Positions 53,201-62,458 of a stretch of 64,000 nt of DNA are shown piece by piece. Source of the stretch: a bacterium (lineage in GTDB: Bacteria > Cyanobacteriota > Vampirovibrionia > Gastranaerophilales > Gastranaerophilaceae); NCBI GenBank assembly GCA_017405375.1, contig JAFRAO010000039.1, positions 1 through 64,000 on the forward strand, in the 5' to 3' direction. Position 1 is the first letter of the stretch. The number at the start of each line of letters is the position of its first letter. The position numbers and the translations under genes are program-made. Under the pieces are notes generated by a model that ran no database searches, was not told the DNA's origin, and saw only the letters and a program-made list of their open reading frames with translations.

Positions 53201-53230
53201 TAATATAATGGTAACATAAAATTATACATT
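53201..53230. promoter_or_regulatory. Divergent promoter region with imperfect palindrome
   Basis: TATAATATAATG (53201-53212) and CATAAAATTATA (53217-53228) are near-inverted copies around GTAA (10 of 12 positions). On the minus strand TATGTTACCAT is an extended -10 for the mutase. On the plus strand TATACA (53225-53230) lies 9 bases before the permease ATG, which has no Shine-Dalgarno sequence. Confidence 0.4.
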
Positions 53231-53238
53231 TTAACACT

Positions 53239-54123
53239 ATGAAAAGATTTATAACAGATTTACTTAATAAAGATTCATACGCCGGATACATATTTATAAT
53301 GCCGGCATTAATAGGAACTGTGGTATTTATTATAATCCCGATATTTTGTTCTTTTGGATTAAGTTTTACAAAATGGGACTTATTAAACGATATAAGCTAC
53401 GTAGGATTATCAAACTATAAAGCTGTATTAACGGAACCTATTTTTGTAAAAATATTAATTAACACTTTCGTTTATGCAATTACAACAACATTTTTCGGTG
53501 TATTAATTCCGTTAATTTTAGCATACATACTGAGTAACAAAATTATTGGAAGTGAATTTTTTAAAATTTCATATTTCATTCCGTTTATAACTCCTATGGT
53601 TGTTATCGGAATTGTTTGGGAATGGATTTTCGACCCGAATATAGGTTTTTTTGCAAAATTTTTACAGCTTCATATAAATTGGCTATATGACACTAATTTT
53701 GCTATGCCGGCGCTTATAATTGTTTCTGTTTGGAAACTTATCGGATACAATGTCGTTATATTTTTATCCGGTTTTAGCACAATAAGCAAAGATATTTTTG
53801 AAGCATCAAAAATTGATGGTGCAAATTCTTATCAAATACTTAAAAATATTACAATCCCGCTATTATCTCCCACTATATTTTTTGTGGTTATTATTACGGC
53901 AATAAGTTCATTTCAAGTTTTTGATTTAATATTTATTATGACACAGGGCGGACCGTTAAACAGCACAAATGTTATTGTTTATTCAATATACAAAAATGCA
54001 TTTGAATATTTTAATATTGGCAAAGCAAGTGCTTTAGCCTATATACTGTTTTTGATAATTTTTATTTTAACTGCATTCCAATGGCAAATCAGAAAGAATT
54101 TAGTATATTTGGAGAAAGATTAA
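53239..54123 (+). CDS. Sugar ABC transporter permease (MalF/UgpA type)
   Basis: 294 residues with six membrane helices; SYAGYIFIMPALIGTVVFIIIPI at the start and the EAA coupling loop EASKIDGANSYQILKNITIPLLSP (about 193-216, in part) mark a binding-protein-dependent sugar importer permease. The matching second permease, solute-binding protein and ATPase are not in the window, so it is an orphan here. Possibly leaderless. It lies 3 bases before the UshA-like gene, suggesting co-expression. Confidence 0.9.
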   Translation: MKRFITDLLNKDSYAGYIFIMPALIGTVVFIIIPIFCSFGLSFTKWDLLNDISYVGLSNYKAVLTEPIFVKILINTFVYAITTTFFGVLIPLILAYILSNKIIGSEFFKISYFIPFITPMVVIGIVWEWIFDPNIGFFAKFLQLHINWLYDTNFAMPALIIVSVWKLIGYNVVIFLSGFSTISKDIFEASKIDGANSYQILKNITIPLLSPTIFFVVIITAISSFQVFDLIFIMTQGGPLNSTNVIVYSIYKNAFEYFNIGKASALAYILFLIIFILTAFQWQIRKNLVYLEKD

Positions 54124-54126
54124 AAT

Positions 54127-55506
54127 ATGAAAAGATTTATAACAATATTGATATTAATTTGTATAAACTTTTGCCATGCTTCGGAAATAGTTATATTGCA
54201 CACAAGCGATACACATGGCAGAATTAGTCCTATTGAATATAATCATCAACAGGATATGGGCGGGTTATCAAAAAGAGTTAAAATTTTTAATGATGAAAAA
54301 GAAAATAATGAAAATATTTTGCTATTAGATAGTGGTGATGTTTTTCAAGGCTCTATCTATTACAAGTATGATAAAGGAAAGCTAAATTCGAAATTATTAA
54401 GATACTTGCATTATGATGCAATAGCGCTCGGAAATCATGAATTTGATGACGGAATAAAAATCTTAAAACGCAATATAAAATTATCTAAAACGACATTTAT
54501 AAGCTCAAACATACATTTTAAAAATAAATACCTTAATAAACATGTTAAACCGTATATCACGAAAGAAATTAACGGAGAAAAGATTTTAATTATCGGAGCG
54601 ACAACACAATCTGTAAAATCATTATCAAAAACTAATAAAATGGAAGTAACCGTTACAGATCCGGTTTATGAAATCAAAAAAATTATAAACAATAACAAGT
54701 ACGATAAACTGATTCTTCTATCGCATTGCGGAATAGATGAAGATAGGATTATAGCTGATAGCATTCCGCAAATTGATTTAATTTTGGGCGGGCATAATCA
54801 TTTATTTTTTGACAAACCTGAATACGAAAATAACGTTCCAATCATTCAAGATGGAGAATTTGGCGTAAGAACAGCAAAAATATCTTTAGATAACGGTATA
54901 AAAAATTATGAAAAAATTTGTATGAATTCAAGTTACACAGGGGATGAAAAAATAGATAAAATCATATCTAAAACCGAAAACAAAATAAAAAAACATAGAA
55001 ATATGATTGTTGCAGAAACTAAAATAAAACTTATAGGTAATCAATACACTATTGAACACAATCAGACAAATTTAGGGAAACTTGTTCTTATATCAATGGC
55101 TAAACCGTTCAAAGACTATGATGTAGTATTAACAAATTCCGGTTCAATCAGGATTAATAAAAATTTATCAGATAAAATTACGTACGCAGATTTACTTGAG
55201 ATGTTACCATTTGACAACAAAATAGTTATGGTAGAATTACAAGGTAAATATTTAAAACAATGTCTGCATGATGGAAGCATTCAAACAAACAGAAGATACC
55301 TACAAGTATATTTAAAAAATCAAAACATTGATGACAAAAAGATTTACAAAGTTATAACAAATGATTATATTGCTTCCGGAAAAGATGGATATACAAGTTT
55401 TCTACATGGCAGAATAGTAAAAAGAATTAACGAAAAACCTGTTAAACTTTTATATAAGACTATAAAAGAAATGAAAATAATTACAGAAGAAAATTTAAAA
55501 TTTTAA
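54127..55506 (+). CDS. Exported 5'-nucleotidase/UshA-family phosphoesterase
   Basis: 459 residues with a signal peptide (MKRFITILILICINFCHA-SE). Metallophosphoesterase motifs: ILHTSDTHGRI (about 23-33), LLDSGDVFQG (about 65-74), ALGNHEFDDG (about 98-107), LLSHCGIDED and LGGHNHLFF, giving the dimetal centre. The C-terminal nucleotidase domain has LTNSGSIRI and TYADLLEMLPFDNKIV. It probably releases nucleosides and phosphate from nucleotides or sugar nucleotides in the periplasm. Coupled to the permease gene (3-base gap). Confidence 0.9.
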   Translation: MKRFITILILICINFCHASEIVILHTSDTHGRISPIEYNHQQDMGGLSKRVKIFNDEKENNENILLLDSGDVFQGSIYYKYDKGKLNSKLLRYLHYDAIALGNHEFDDGIKILKRNIKLSKTTFISSNIHFKNKYLNKHVKPYITKEINGEKILIIGATTQSVKSLSKTNKMEVTVTDPVYEIKKIINNNKYDKLILLSHCGIDEDRIIADSIPQIDLILGGHNHLFFDKPEYENNVPIIQDGEFGVRTAKISLDNGIKNYEKICMNSSYTGDEKIDKIISKTENKIKKHRNMIVAETKIKLIGNQYTIEHNQTNLGKLVLISMAKPFKDYDVVLTNSGSIRINKNLSDKITYADLLEMLPFDNKIVMVELQGKYLKQCLHDGSIQTNRRYLQVYLKNQNIDDKKIYKVITNDYIASGKDGYTSFLHGRIVKRINEKPVKLLYKTIKEMKIITEENLKF

Positions 55507-55568
55507 AATGTATGTTTTCATAATTTTGTAATATAATTTTAAAGTAACGAATAAGTTGGTATAAAAAA

Positions 55569-56930
55569 TTGAAAAAAGAAAAGTATTATTTTATAGCCAT
55601 TGGCGGAATAGGAATGAGCGGACTTGCTAAATATCTTCTTCAAGAGGGTTATGAAGTATCCGGTTCAGATATAAATGACAGTAAATACATTGATGAAATA
55701 AGAAATCTTGGTGCAAAAGTTTATATTGGTCATGATAAGAACAATGTACCGGAAGATTGTATTGTTGTTGCAAGTACAGCTATTAGAGAGAATAATCCCG
55801 AAATACAGCGTGCAAAAGAATTAGGTTTAAAAATTCTTCATCGTTCTGATGTGTTAAAAAGTTTATCTGAACGTTCAAAATGTTTTATAGGATATGCCGG
55901 AACTCACGGAAAGACAACAACAAGCGGCTTGGCAGCGTATGTTACTGATATGGCTGAATTAAAGCCCTCGTATGTTGTAGGTGGAATTATTCCTAATATC
56001 AACACCAATGCAAATTACAAATCAGACAATTATTTTATTGCAGAACTCGACGAGAGCGATGGAACTATTGTAAAATACAATCCGGATATATTGGTTATAA
56101 ATAATTTAGAAGCTGACCATTTAGATTTTTATAAAAACGGTTTAACCTCTCTTGTTGAAACATTTGAGAAAGTTTTAGAAAAATTAAATGAAGGACAAAA
56201 AGTTCTTATTAACAATGATAACGAAGGAAATAAACTACTAAAAAATAACAATTTTATTACTTTCGGACTAAATGATGCGGATTATGTTGCCAAAAACATT
56301 TGCTATTCACCTGAAGGCAGTGAATTTGATGTATATTACAAGAATAGTTTATTAACACGTTTAAAAATCAAATTATTAGGACAACATAACGTTTTAAACG
56401 TTCTTGGCGTACTTGCAAGTTTAAATGAAGCAAATGTTGATTTAAACAAAATTAAAGAACATTTTGCAACATTTACCGGCATGGGCAGACGTTTACAATA
56501 TATTGGAAAGGTTAACGGAGCAATTATTTATGATGATTACGCTCATCACCCGACAGAAATTAAAGCTACATTATCTGCCTTGAAAGAATTTAAAGATAAA
56601 AACGTTATTGCAGTATTTCAACCCCACAGATACACAAGATTGAAAAGTCTTTGGAATGATTTTAAATCCGCTTTTGAATATTCATCAAAAGTCATTGTAA
56701 CTGATGTATATGCTGCATCCGAGGAGGTAATTGACGGAATTACAGGTGAAAACTTTGCAAACGACTTATTAAAAGATAATAAAAATTGCCAATATATTGC
56801 AGGTTCAATGGAAGAAGTTGCAAAGGTTTTATACCCGACACTTAACGAAAACGATATAGTTGTAGGATTAGGCGCCGGTACAATAACAAACTTAGGGAAA
56901 TCGTTAATTAGAATAGATACGGATAAATAG
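55569..56930 (+). CDS. murC: UDP-N-acetylmuramate--L-alanine ligase
   Basis: 453 residues, TTG start. AIGGIGMSGLAKYLL (about 10-24), the ATP loop GYAGTHGKTTTSG (about 110-122), ELDESDGT (about 158-165) and DDYAHHPTEIKA (about 322-333) are diagnostic. It adds L-Ala to UDP-MurNAc. It heads the run murC-murB-ddl-ftsQ, the classical wall/division order, and is followed by murB after 2 bases. The Shine-Dalgarno sequence before TTG is weak. Confidence 0.96.
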   Translation: MKKEKYYFIAIGGIGMSGLAKYLLQEGYEVSGSDINDSKYIDEIRNLGAKVYIGHDKNNVPEDCIVVASTAIRENNPEIQRAKELGLKILHRSDVLKSLSERSKCFIGYAGTHGKTTTSGLAAYVTDMAELKPSYVVGGIIPNINTNANYKSDNYFIAELDESDGTIVKYNPDILVINNLEADHLDFYKNGLTSLVETFEKVLEKLNEGQKVLINNDNEGNKLLKNNNFITFGLNDADYVAKNICYSPEGSEFDVYYKNSLLTRLKIKLLGQHNVLNVLGVLASLNEANVDLNKIKEHFATFTGMGRRLQYIGKVNGAIIYDDYAHHPTEIKATLSALKEFKDKNVIAVFQPHRYTRLKSLWNDFKSAFEYSSKVIVTDVYAASEEVIDGITGENFANDLLKDNKNCQYIAGSMEEVAKVLYPTLNENDIVVGLGAGTITNLGKSLIRIDTDK

Positions 56931-56932
56931 TA

Positions 56933-57838
56933 ATGCCTATTGAAGTTAAAAATGATTTTGATGCTAAAAATCTAACAACATTTAAAGTTAGCGGATTAAT
57001 TAAAAAAGCATATTTTCCGAAAGATATAACCGAATTATCAGAATTATTGCAAACAAAAAACAATCCATTAGTACTGGGTAATTGTTCAAACGTACTAATT
57101 TCAAGCTGCGGATACGACGGAGATATAATATTTACAAGCAAATGCAATACTATAAACTTTGATAAAAATAAAGTATATGCCGAATGTGGGTTAAAAGGGC
57201 CAATGGCATCTAAACTCGCATATGAGCACAGTTTATCAGGTTTTGAATTTATGATAGGCTTTCCTGGTTCTATCGGCGGTGAAATATATATGAATGCATC
57301 AGCAAAAGACCAAGCAATAAGCGATAACCTTATATACGCAAAAATATTTGATAACAAAAATAAAAAAATATTGGAACTGTCAAAAGAAGATCTTGATTTT
57401 TCTTACAGACACTCTATTTGTCAAGATAATAACTACACAGTTTTATGCGCAGAATTTGAATTAAAAGAAGAAAATCAAAATGTTATAAAAAGCCAAATGG
57501 ACTATAATCTTGATTTTAGACATAATCATCAACCTTCTCTGGCATTACCTAATTGCGGAAGTATATTTAAAAATCCTGAAAATAACTCTGCAGGAAGACT
57601 GCTTGATAGTATTGGTGCAAAGAATTTATCAGTTGGCGGAGCAAAAGTTTGGGAAAATCACGCAAATTTTATTATAAATTACAACAATGCAACTTCAGAA
57701 GATATTTTAAATTTGATGTTATTGATGTACAATAAAGTAGATGAGGGATATAATATTAAACTTTGTCCCGAAATGATTTATATAGGTAACAAATCTCAAA
57801 AAGAGGCAAAAATATGGAAAGCATTAAATGGAAAATAG
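56933..57838 (+). CDS. murB: UDP-N-acetylenolpyruvoylglucosamine reductase
   Basis: 301 residues. FAD-binding LGNCSNVLIS (about 44-53) and FPGSIGGEIYMNASA (about 107-121), a Tyr-Arg in DFSYRHS (about 156), the catalytic Ser in LPNCGSIFKNP (about 205-215) and the final Glu in LCPEMIYIG. It reduces UDP-GlcNAc-enolpyruvate to UDP-MurNAc with NADPH. It overlaps ddl by 25 bases. Confidence 0.95.
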   Translation: MPIEVKNDFDAKNLTTFKVSGLIKKAYFPKDITELSELLQTKNNPLVLGNCSNVLISSCGYDGDIIFTSKCNTINFDKNKVYAECGLKGPMASKLAYEHSLSGFEFMIGFPGSIGGEIYMNASAKDQAISDNLIYAKIFDNKNKKILELSKEDLDFSYRHSICQDNNYTVLCAEFELKEENQNVIKSQMDYNLDFRHNHQPSLALPNCGSIFKNPENNSAGRLLDSIGAKNLSVGGAKVWENHANFIINYNNATSEDILNLMLLMYNKVDEGYNIKLCPEMIYIGNKSQKEAKIWKALNGK

Positions 57839-58764
57839 CTAAAGATAAAAGAATTGGTGTCCTTTGTGGCGGAATGTCATCTGAAAAAGACGTTTCAATG
57901 CGCTCAGGTAAAAATTGCTATGAAGCACTTAAAAGATTAGGATATAAAAATGCTGAATTAATAGTGGTAGATGAAAATATTGCTCAAACTTTGAAAGAAA
58001 AGAATATTGAAACAGCATATATTGCACTTCACGGCAAATACGGTGAAGATGGCTGTATTCAAGGTTTATTAGAATTATTAAAAATTCCTTATACAGGATG
58101 CGGAGTAATGTCATCTTCAATTTGCATGAACAAAGAATACACAAAAAGAATTTTGGCAAACTGTCCTGAAATACCTTTAATAAAATCAGTTTTTGTTAAA
58201 AGGGGAGAAGATGTCAAAGAAAAAACTAAACCATTAAAATATCCTTTAATAACAAAACCTGTATGCGAAGGTTCAAGTTTTGGCATGACAAAAGTTAATA
58301 AACCTGAAGAACTTGAAAAAGCCTATAATGAAGCATTAAAATACAACGATGATGTTTTAATTGAAGAATTTATAAACGGATTTTTTATAACAGTCGGCGT
58401 ATTAGAAAATGAGGGAAAAACTTTTGCAACAGAAATTTTACAAATAATGACAAAAACAGAATGGTATGATTTTGATGCAAAATACACAAAAGGATTATCA
58501 GAATTCATTCTTCCTGCAAAATTAAGCGAAGAAGCTACAACGCAAATTAAAGATTTAGCGGTTAAAGCCCATAAAGCAGCTTGTTGCAGTGGGGTTTCAA
58601 GAGTAGATTTTATGGTAACAGGAGAAACTCCTCATTTTCTTGAAATAAATACAAGTCCGGGAATGACTGATACAAGCGATTTACCGGCGCAAGCAAACGC
58701 GATGGGAATTGATTATGATAATCTGGTTTTATTAATACTAAACAGTGCAGGTTTAAATAAATAA
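57814..58764 (+). CDS. ddl: D-alanine--D-alanine ligase
   Basis: 316-residue ATP-grasp enzyme. GVLCGGMSSEKDVSMRSG (about 14-31), LHGKYGEDGCIQGLLE (about 73-88), ITKPVCEGSSFGMTKV and EINTSPGMTDTSDLPAQA (about 276-293) are the substrate, ATP and metal sites. ATG 57814 follows AGAGGCAAAAAT inside murB. It makes D-Ala-D-Ala for peptidoglycan, the vancomycin-sensitive form by motif appearance. Confidence 0.95.
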   Translation: MESIKWKIAKDKRIGVLCGGMSSEKDVSMRSGKNCYEALKRLGYKNAELIVVDENIAQTLKEKNIETAYIALHGKYGEDGCIQGLLELLKIPYTGCGVMSSSICMNKEYTKRILANCPEIPLIKSVFVKRGEDVKEKTKPLKYPLITKPVCEGSSFGMTKVNKPEELEKAYNEALKYNDDVLIEEFINGFFITVGVLENEGKTFATEILQIMTKTEWYDFDAKYTKGLSEFILPAKLSEEATTQIKDLAVKAHKAACCSGVSRVDFMVTGETPHFLEINTSPGMTDTSDLPAQANAMGIDYDNLVLLILNSAGLNK

Positions 58765-59636
58765 TGGCAGACAGCGAAAACGATAAGCTAGAGTACGATA
58801 GCGAACAATATATTCAAACAAGAATAAAAAGGAATAAACAAGAACGCAGTTTGAGAAAAACAAACATGTGGCTGTATCGTTTTAAAATTTTTTTAAGATT
58901 TATATTAATATTGCTGCTTGCATATATTTGTTACAGATTAGTAAGAATTCATCAATGGTATCTATCACCAAAAGCATTTGATAGTATAAAAAGTCCGTAT
59001 TTGGAAATAACTCATAATGTTATTGTTCCTGACTACTACATTCTTGCCGCACTAAGGAAAAATGAAGTACCTAAAGTACCGATTTATATGTATAATACGG
59101 ATAAAATCAAATCTGAAATAATGAAATTAGATCCCATAAAAAATGTTTTTATCAGACGTTTTTGGTTTCCTGCAAGATTACAAATTATTGTTCAAGAATC
59201 TACACCAATTTTTACCATAGCACCTGATGAAAATGTAGAACCGATAGCATTTTTTACTGATACAGGAAAATTAATAAGCAGAGATTTCTTACCGCTTGAT
59301 AAATCTTTTAAGCCGGTAAAAATATTAACATACGGCACACAAGGTGATGATTACAGGCATTGGGATAAACAAAGACTTGATATGCTCGAAAGAATGACAA
59401 AAGCTGTTAAAGCTATTTCAAAAGAACCTCTCGACTATATTGATTTAAGAAATCCAAATGATGCCTACGTACAAATAAACAAAATTAAAATAAGATTGGG
59501 AAAAATTGATGAAACATGTTTTGAAAGAATTTCAAGATTACCATCAATAATGCCACAAGTCAAAACATTAGATAAAAAAATAAAATATATAGATTTACGT
59601 TGGAAAGATGCAAGTTATATTAAACTTGATGAATAA
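58764..59636 (+). CDS. ftsQ: FtsQ/DivIB-type cell division protein
   Basis: 290 residues. A charged cytoplasmic part (1-43), one membrane helix (about 45-63, FKIFLRFILILLLAYICYR) and a periplasmic POTRA-like part with KSEIMKLDPIKNVFIRRFWFPARLQIIVQESTP (in part), typical of FtsQ, then a beta domain ending in DLRWKDASYIK. It links early and late division proteins at the septum. The call rests on topology, POTRA pattern and position after ddl, since the sequence is divergent. Overlaps ddl by 1 base. Confidence 0.8.
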   Translation: MADSENDKLEYDSEQYIQTRIKRNKQERSLRKTNMWLYRFKIFLRFILILLLAYICYRLVRIHQWYLSPKAFDSIKSPYLEITHNVIVPDYYILAALRKNEVPKVPIYMYNTDKIKSEIMKLDPIKNVFIRRFWFPARLQIIVQESTPIFTIAPDENVEPIAFFTDTGKLISRDFLPLDKSFKPVKILTYGTQGDDYRHWDKQRLDMLERMTKAVKAISKEPLDYIDLRNPNDAYVQINKIKIRLGKIDETCFERISRLPSIMPQVKTLDKKIKYIDLRWKDASYIKLDE

Positions 59637-59649
59637 ATAGGGGAAAATT

Positions 59650-61059
59650 ATGAAAATACAATTAATTCAATTAAAATATAAGTGTAACGATTTTCAATAC
59701 AACTATGAAAACATTATTAGCCAGAATATTAACAATGAAGCGGACTTAATAATATTCCCTGAAATAGAAAATTCTGATAATTTTGAATTCGATTCAAACT
59801 ATAATTCAGCAAAAGATGATTTTTACAGAAAAATATGTAACTATTTTTCTGATAAGAATTTATTAATCGGGACAAATTTTATAAAAAACGGCTCACTTGA
59901 AAATGTAAATAATTGCAGTATTGATATTTTAAATAATAAAATATACATATCAAAAAATTATGACGAAGATGTAGAATGTGATTTATATATTCTTGCCGAG
60001 AATAAGTATTACACAATGAATTCGTATTCTGACTTTGTAGAAAATATCGGAAATAAACACAACTTTATTCACACAAATGCAATAATGCTTGATGAAGAAA
60101 ATGTTTATACAGGTCAAAGTTTTGTTAAGAATAAAAATGGTAATATAAATTCCGTATATCCGTTTTTAGAAGAATTTAGCAGTATCATAGATTTTTCAGA
60201 TACAAATAATGTGGTTGATTATAAAAAATTAAATTTAATGGAAGAAATTTTTAAGGTAACCACATTTGCGATAAAAGAATATTGTGAAAATTGCGGTTTT
60301 AAACAGGTTGTATTGGGCCTATCAGGTGGAATAGATTCAGCACTTGTAGCAACATTAGCTGCTTATGCAATAGGTAAAGAAAACGTATACGCAATAATGC
60401 TTCCAAGCAAATATTCAAGTGAAGGCAGCATAAAAGATGCTGAAAAACTTGTTTCAAATTTGGGAATAAATGTTGAAACAATTCCGATTAAATCACTTTT
60501 TGAGATATTTATGACAGATGTTGCGAAAGAAAGTAAAATGGATTTAGCTGAAGAAAATTTACAATCAAGACTTCGCGCTATAATTTTAATGTTTAATTCA
60601 AATCGATTTAATCGTTTACTGCTTTCAACAGGCAATAAATCAGAAGTAGCATGCGGATACGGAACATTATATGGTGATATGTGCGGTGGCTTTAATCCTA
60701 TTGCAGATTTAACAAAAACAAAAGTATATGAACTATCAAACTGGATAAACAGAGATAAAGAAGTAATTTCAAAAGAAATAATAGAAAAAGAGCCATCTGC
60801 AGAATTAAAACCAAATCAAAAAGATTCTGATTCACTTCCAAAATATGAATTACTCGATAAGATTATAGTAGATTATGTAGAGAATCAGCTTTCGTATGAA
60901 GATTTATTGAATAAATACAATAAATCAGAATTAGATAAAACATTAAAATTAATACATAGAGCACAATTTAAAAGAAATCAAGCGTGTCTTGGGGTAAGAT
61001 TAACAGATAATGCCTTTTGCTCAAATATAAAATATCCGATTATGCAAAAAATATATTAA
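59650..61059 (+). CDS. nadE: NAD+ synthetase with degenerate N-terminal nitrilase-like domain
   Basis: 469 residues. The C-terminal synthetase is complete: VVLGLSGGIDSALVATLAAYA (about 220-240, in part, ATP loop SGGxDS), LPSKYSSEGSIKDAE, LLSTGNKSEVACGYGTLYGD (about 324-343) and FNPIADLTKTKVYEL. The N-terminal domain is only about 195 residues, against some 270 in glutamine-dependent enzymes. It keeps LIIFPEIENS with the first Glu, but the usual Lys and Cys positions (a CxD/ED-type strand) are not found. The enzyme may rely on free ammonia or another glutaminase. AGGGGAAAAT precedes ATG. Confidence 0.9.
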   Translation: MKIQLIQLKYKCNDFQYNYENIISQNINNEADLIIFPEIENSDNFEFDSNYNSAKDDFYRKICNYFSDKNLLIGTNFIKNGSLENVNNCSIDILNNKIYISKNYDEDVECDLYILAENKYYTMNSYSDFVENIGNKHNFIHTNAIMLDEENVYTGQSFVKNKNGNINSVYPFLEEFSSIIDFSDTNNVVDYKKLNLMEEIFKVTTFAIKEYCENCGFKQVVLGLSGGIDSALVATLAAYAIGKENVYAIMLPSKYSSEGSIKDAEKLVSNLGINVETIPIKSLFEIFMTDVAKESKMDLAEENLQSRLRAIILMFNSNRFNRLLLSTGNKSEVACGYGTLYGDMCGGFNPIADLTKTKVYELSNWINRDKEVISKEIIEKEPSAELKPNQKDSDSLPKYELLDKIIVDYVENQLSYEDLLNKYNKSELDKTLKLIHRAQFKRNQACLGVRLTDNAFCSNIKYPIMQKIY

Positions 61060-61135
61060 ATTTCTGTATTAATTTGAAAAAATTTTAATTAAGTATTAAA
61101 ATCAAATAAAAAAAAATAAAAAAAGGAATATAATT

Positions 61136-62458
61136 ATGGGACTACATATGAAAATTCTGGTTGCAATCGGACTGGGTTTAAAAAGAAATTGGCACATATT
61201 TTTCGGATTAATAGCCGGAATATTTGTCGGTATTTATTTGAACACACACCCATATCAATCAATTTTAAATATTTTGCATTTTGTTGGAGAATCATTCATA
61301 AGATTAATACAAATGGTAGTTATTCCATTAGTTGTATCTGCTGTAATTATTGGTGTAACCAGTGTCGGAGATAACAAACAATTACGAAGATTTGGTGCAA
61401 AAATGATGTTATATTACGGTATAATAACATTGACAGCAATTATTATCGGGCTTACTCTTGCGTTAATAATAAAACCCGGTTTAGGGGCAGGGCAGCATAT
61501 AGATTCGCAGTCTGCAATAGAAATTCAACAACAAGTTTCGGCAACAATTCAACACCAAAAAGATAATATGTTAAACTTTGTATTGGATTTTCTGCCTAAA
61601 AACCCTGTAGCATCGCTTGCAACAGGTGATATGGTTCCAATAATCATATTTACAATTCTTTTTTCTATTGCTCTTTCAAAAATCGGAGATATAGGAAGAC
61701 CGATTACGGCATTATTTGAATCTGTCTTTGCAGCAACAATGAAAGTTACGGATTGGATAATGTATCTGGCAGCACCCGGAGTATTCGCTCTTACAGCCTC
61801 ATCTATTGCAAATTTTGGAATAGATATTTTTTCAAGTATTTCAAAATATTTATTCGTTGTATTATTTGGTTTAGGAATTCAATTATTTGTAACATATCCT
61901 GTATTTTTAAGGTTATTTTCAAAAGTTTCGGTAACAATGTTATATACAGCACTAACAGAAGCTATGATGGTTGCTTTTGGAACAGCAAGTTCATCTGCGA
62001 CATTACCTTTAACTATTGCGTGTTGTGAAAAACGAGGAATATCACATAAAATTTCAAGTTTTGTTTTACCCCTCGGGGCCACATTAAACATGGACGGCAC
62101 AGCACTTGTACAAATTGTTACCGTATTATTTTTGGCACAAGCCTATGGAGCAACACTTACACCGTTTATGATATTACAAATAATTATTTTAACTGTAATT
62201 GCTTCTTGTACTTGTGCAGGAATTCCGGGAACCGGTCTTATAACAATAGTTTTGGTATTAAACGGCATGGGACTTACTCCTGAACAATTAATTGCAGGAT
62301 TTGCCCTTTTGTTTACTATTGACAGAATAACAGATATGGCAAGCACTATGCTGAATGTTACATCTGATGCGGTAGTCGCAGCTACTATTGCAGACAACGA
62401 AAATGAAATAAATTATGATTTGCTAAATAATCCGGAAAATTACAACAATGTCATATAA
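61136..62458 (+). CDS. Dicarboxylate/amino acid:cation symporter (DAACS/SLC1)
   Basis: 440 residues with about eight membrane helices and two re-entrant loops. FGTASSSATLPLTIACCE (about 280-297) and LGATLNMDGTALVQ (about 311-324) match the serine-rich hairpin and NMDGT motif of glutamate/aspartate/C4-dicarboxylate transporters; IPGTGLITI and DRITDMASTMLNVTSDAVVA give hairpin 2 and the substrate Asp/Asn helix. Ion coupling (Na or H) cannot be told. AAAAAGGAAT precedes ATG. It overlaps yraN by 11 bases. Confidence 0.94.
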   Translation: MGLHMKILVAIGLGLKRNWHIFFGLIAGIFVGIYLNTHPYQSILNILHFVGESFIRLIQMVVIPLVVSAVIIGVTSVGDNKQLRRFGAKMMLYYGIITLTAIIIGLTLALIIKPGLGAGQHIDSQSAIEIQQQVSATIQHQKDNMLNFVLDFLPKNPVASLATGDMVPIIIFTILFSIALSKIGDIGRPITALFESVFAATMKVTDWIMYLAAPGVFALTASSIANFGIDIFSSISKYLFVVLFGLGIQLFVTYPVFLRLFSKVSVTMLYTALTEAMMVAFGTASSSATLPLTIACCEKRGISHKISSFVLPLGATLNMDGTALVQIVTVLFLAQAYGATLTPFMILQIIILTVIASCTCAGIPGTGLITIVLVLNGMGLTPEQLIAGFALLFTIDRITDMASTMLNVTSDAVVAATIADNENEINYDLLNNPENYNNVI

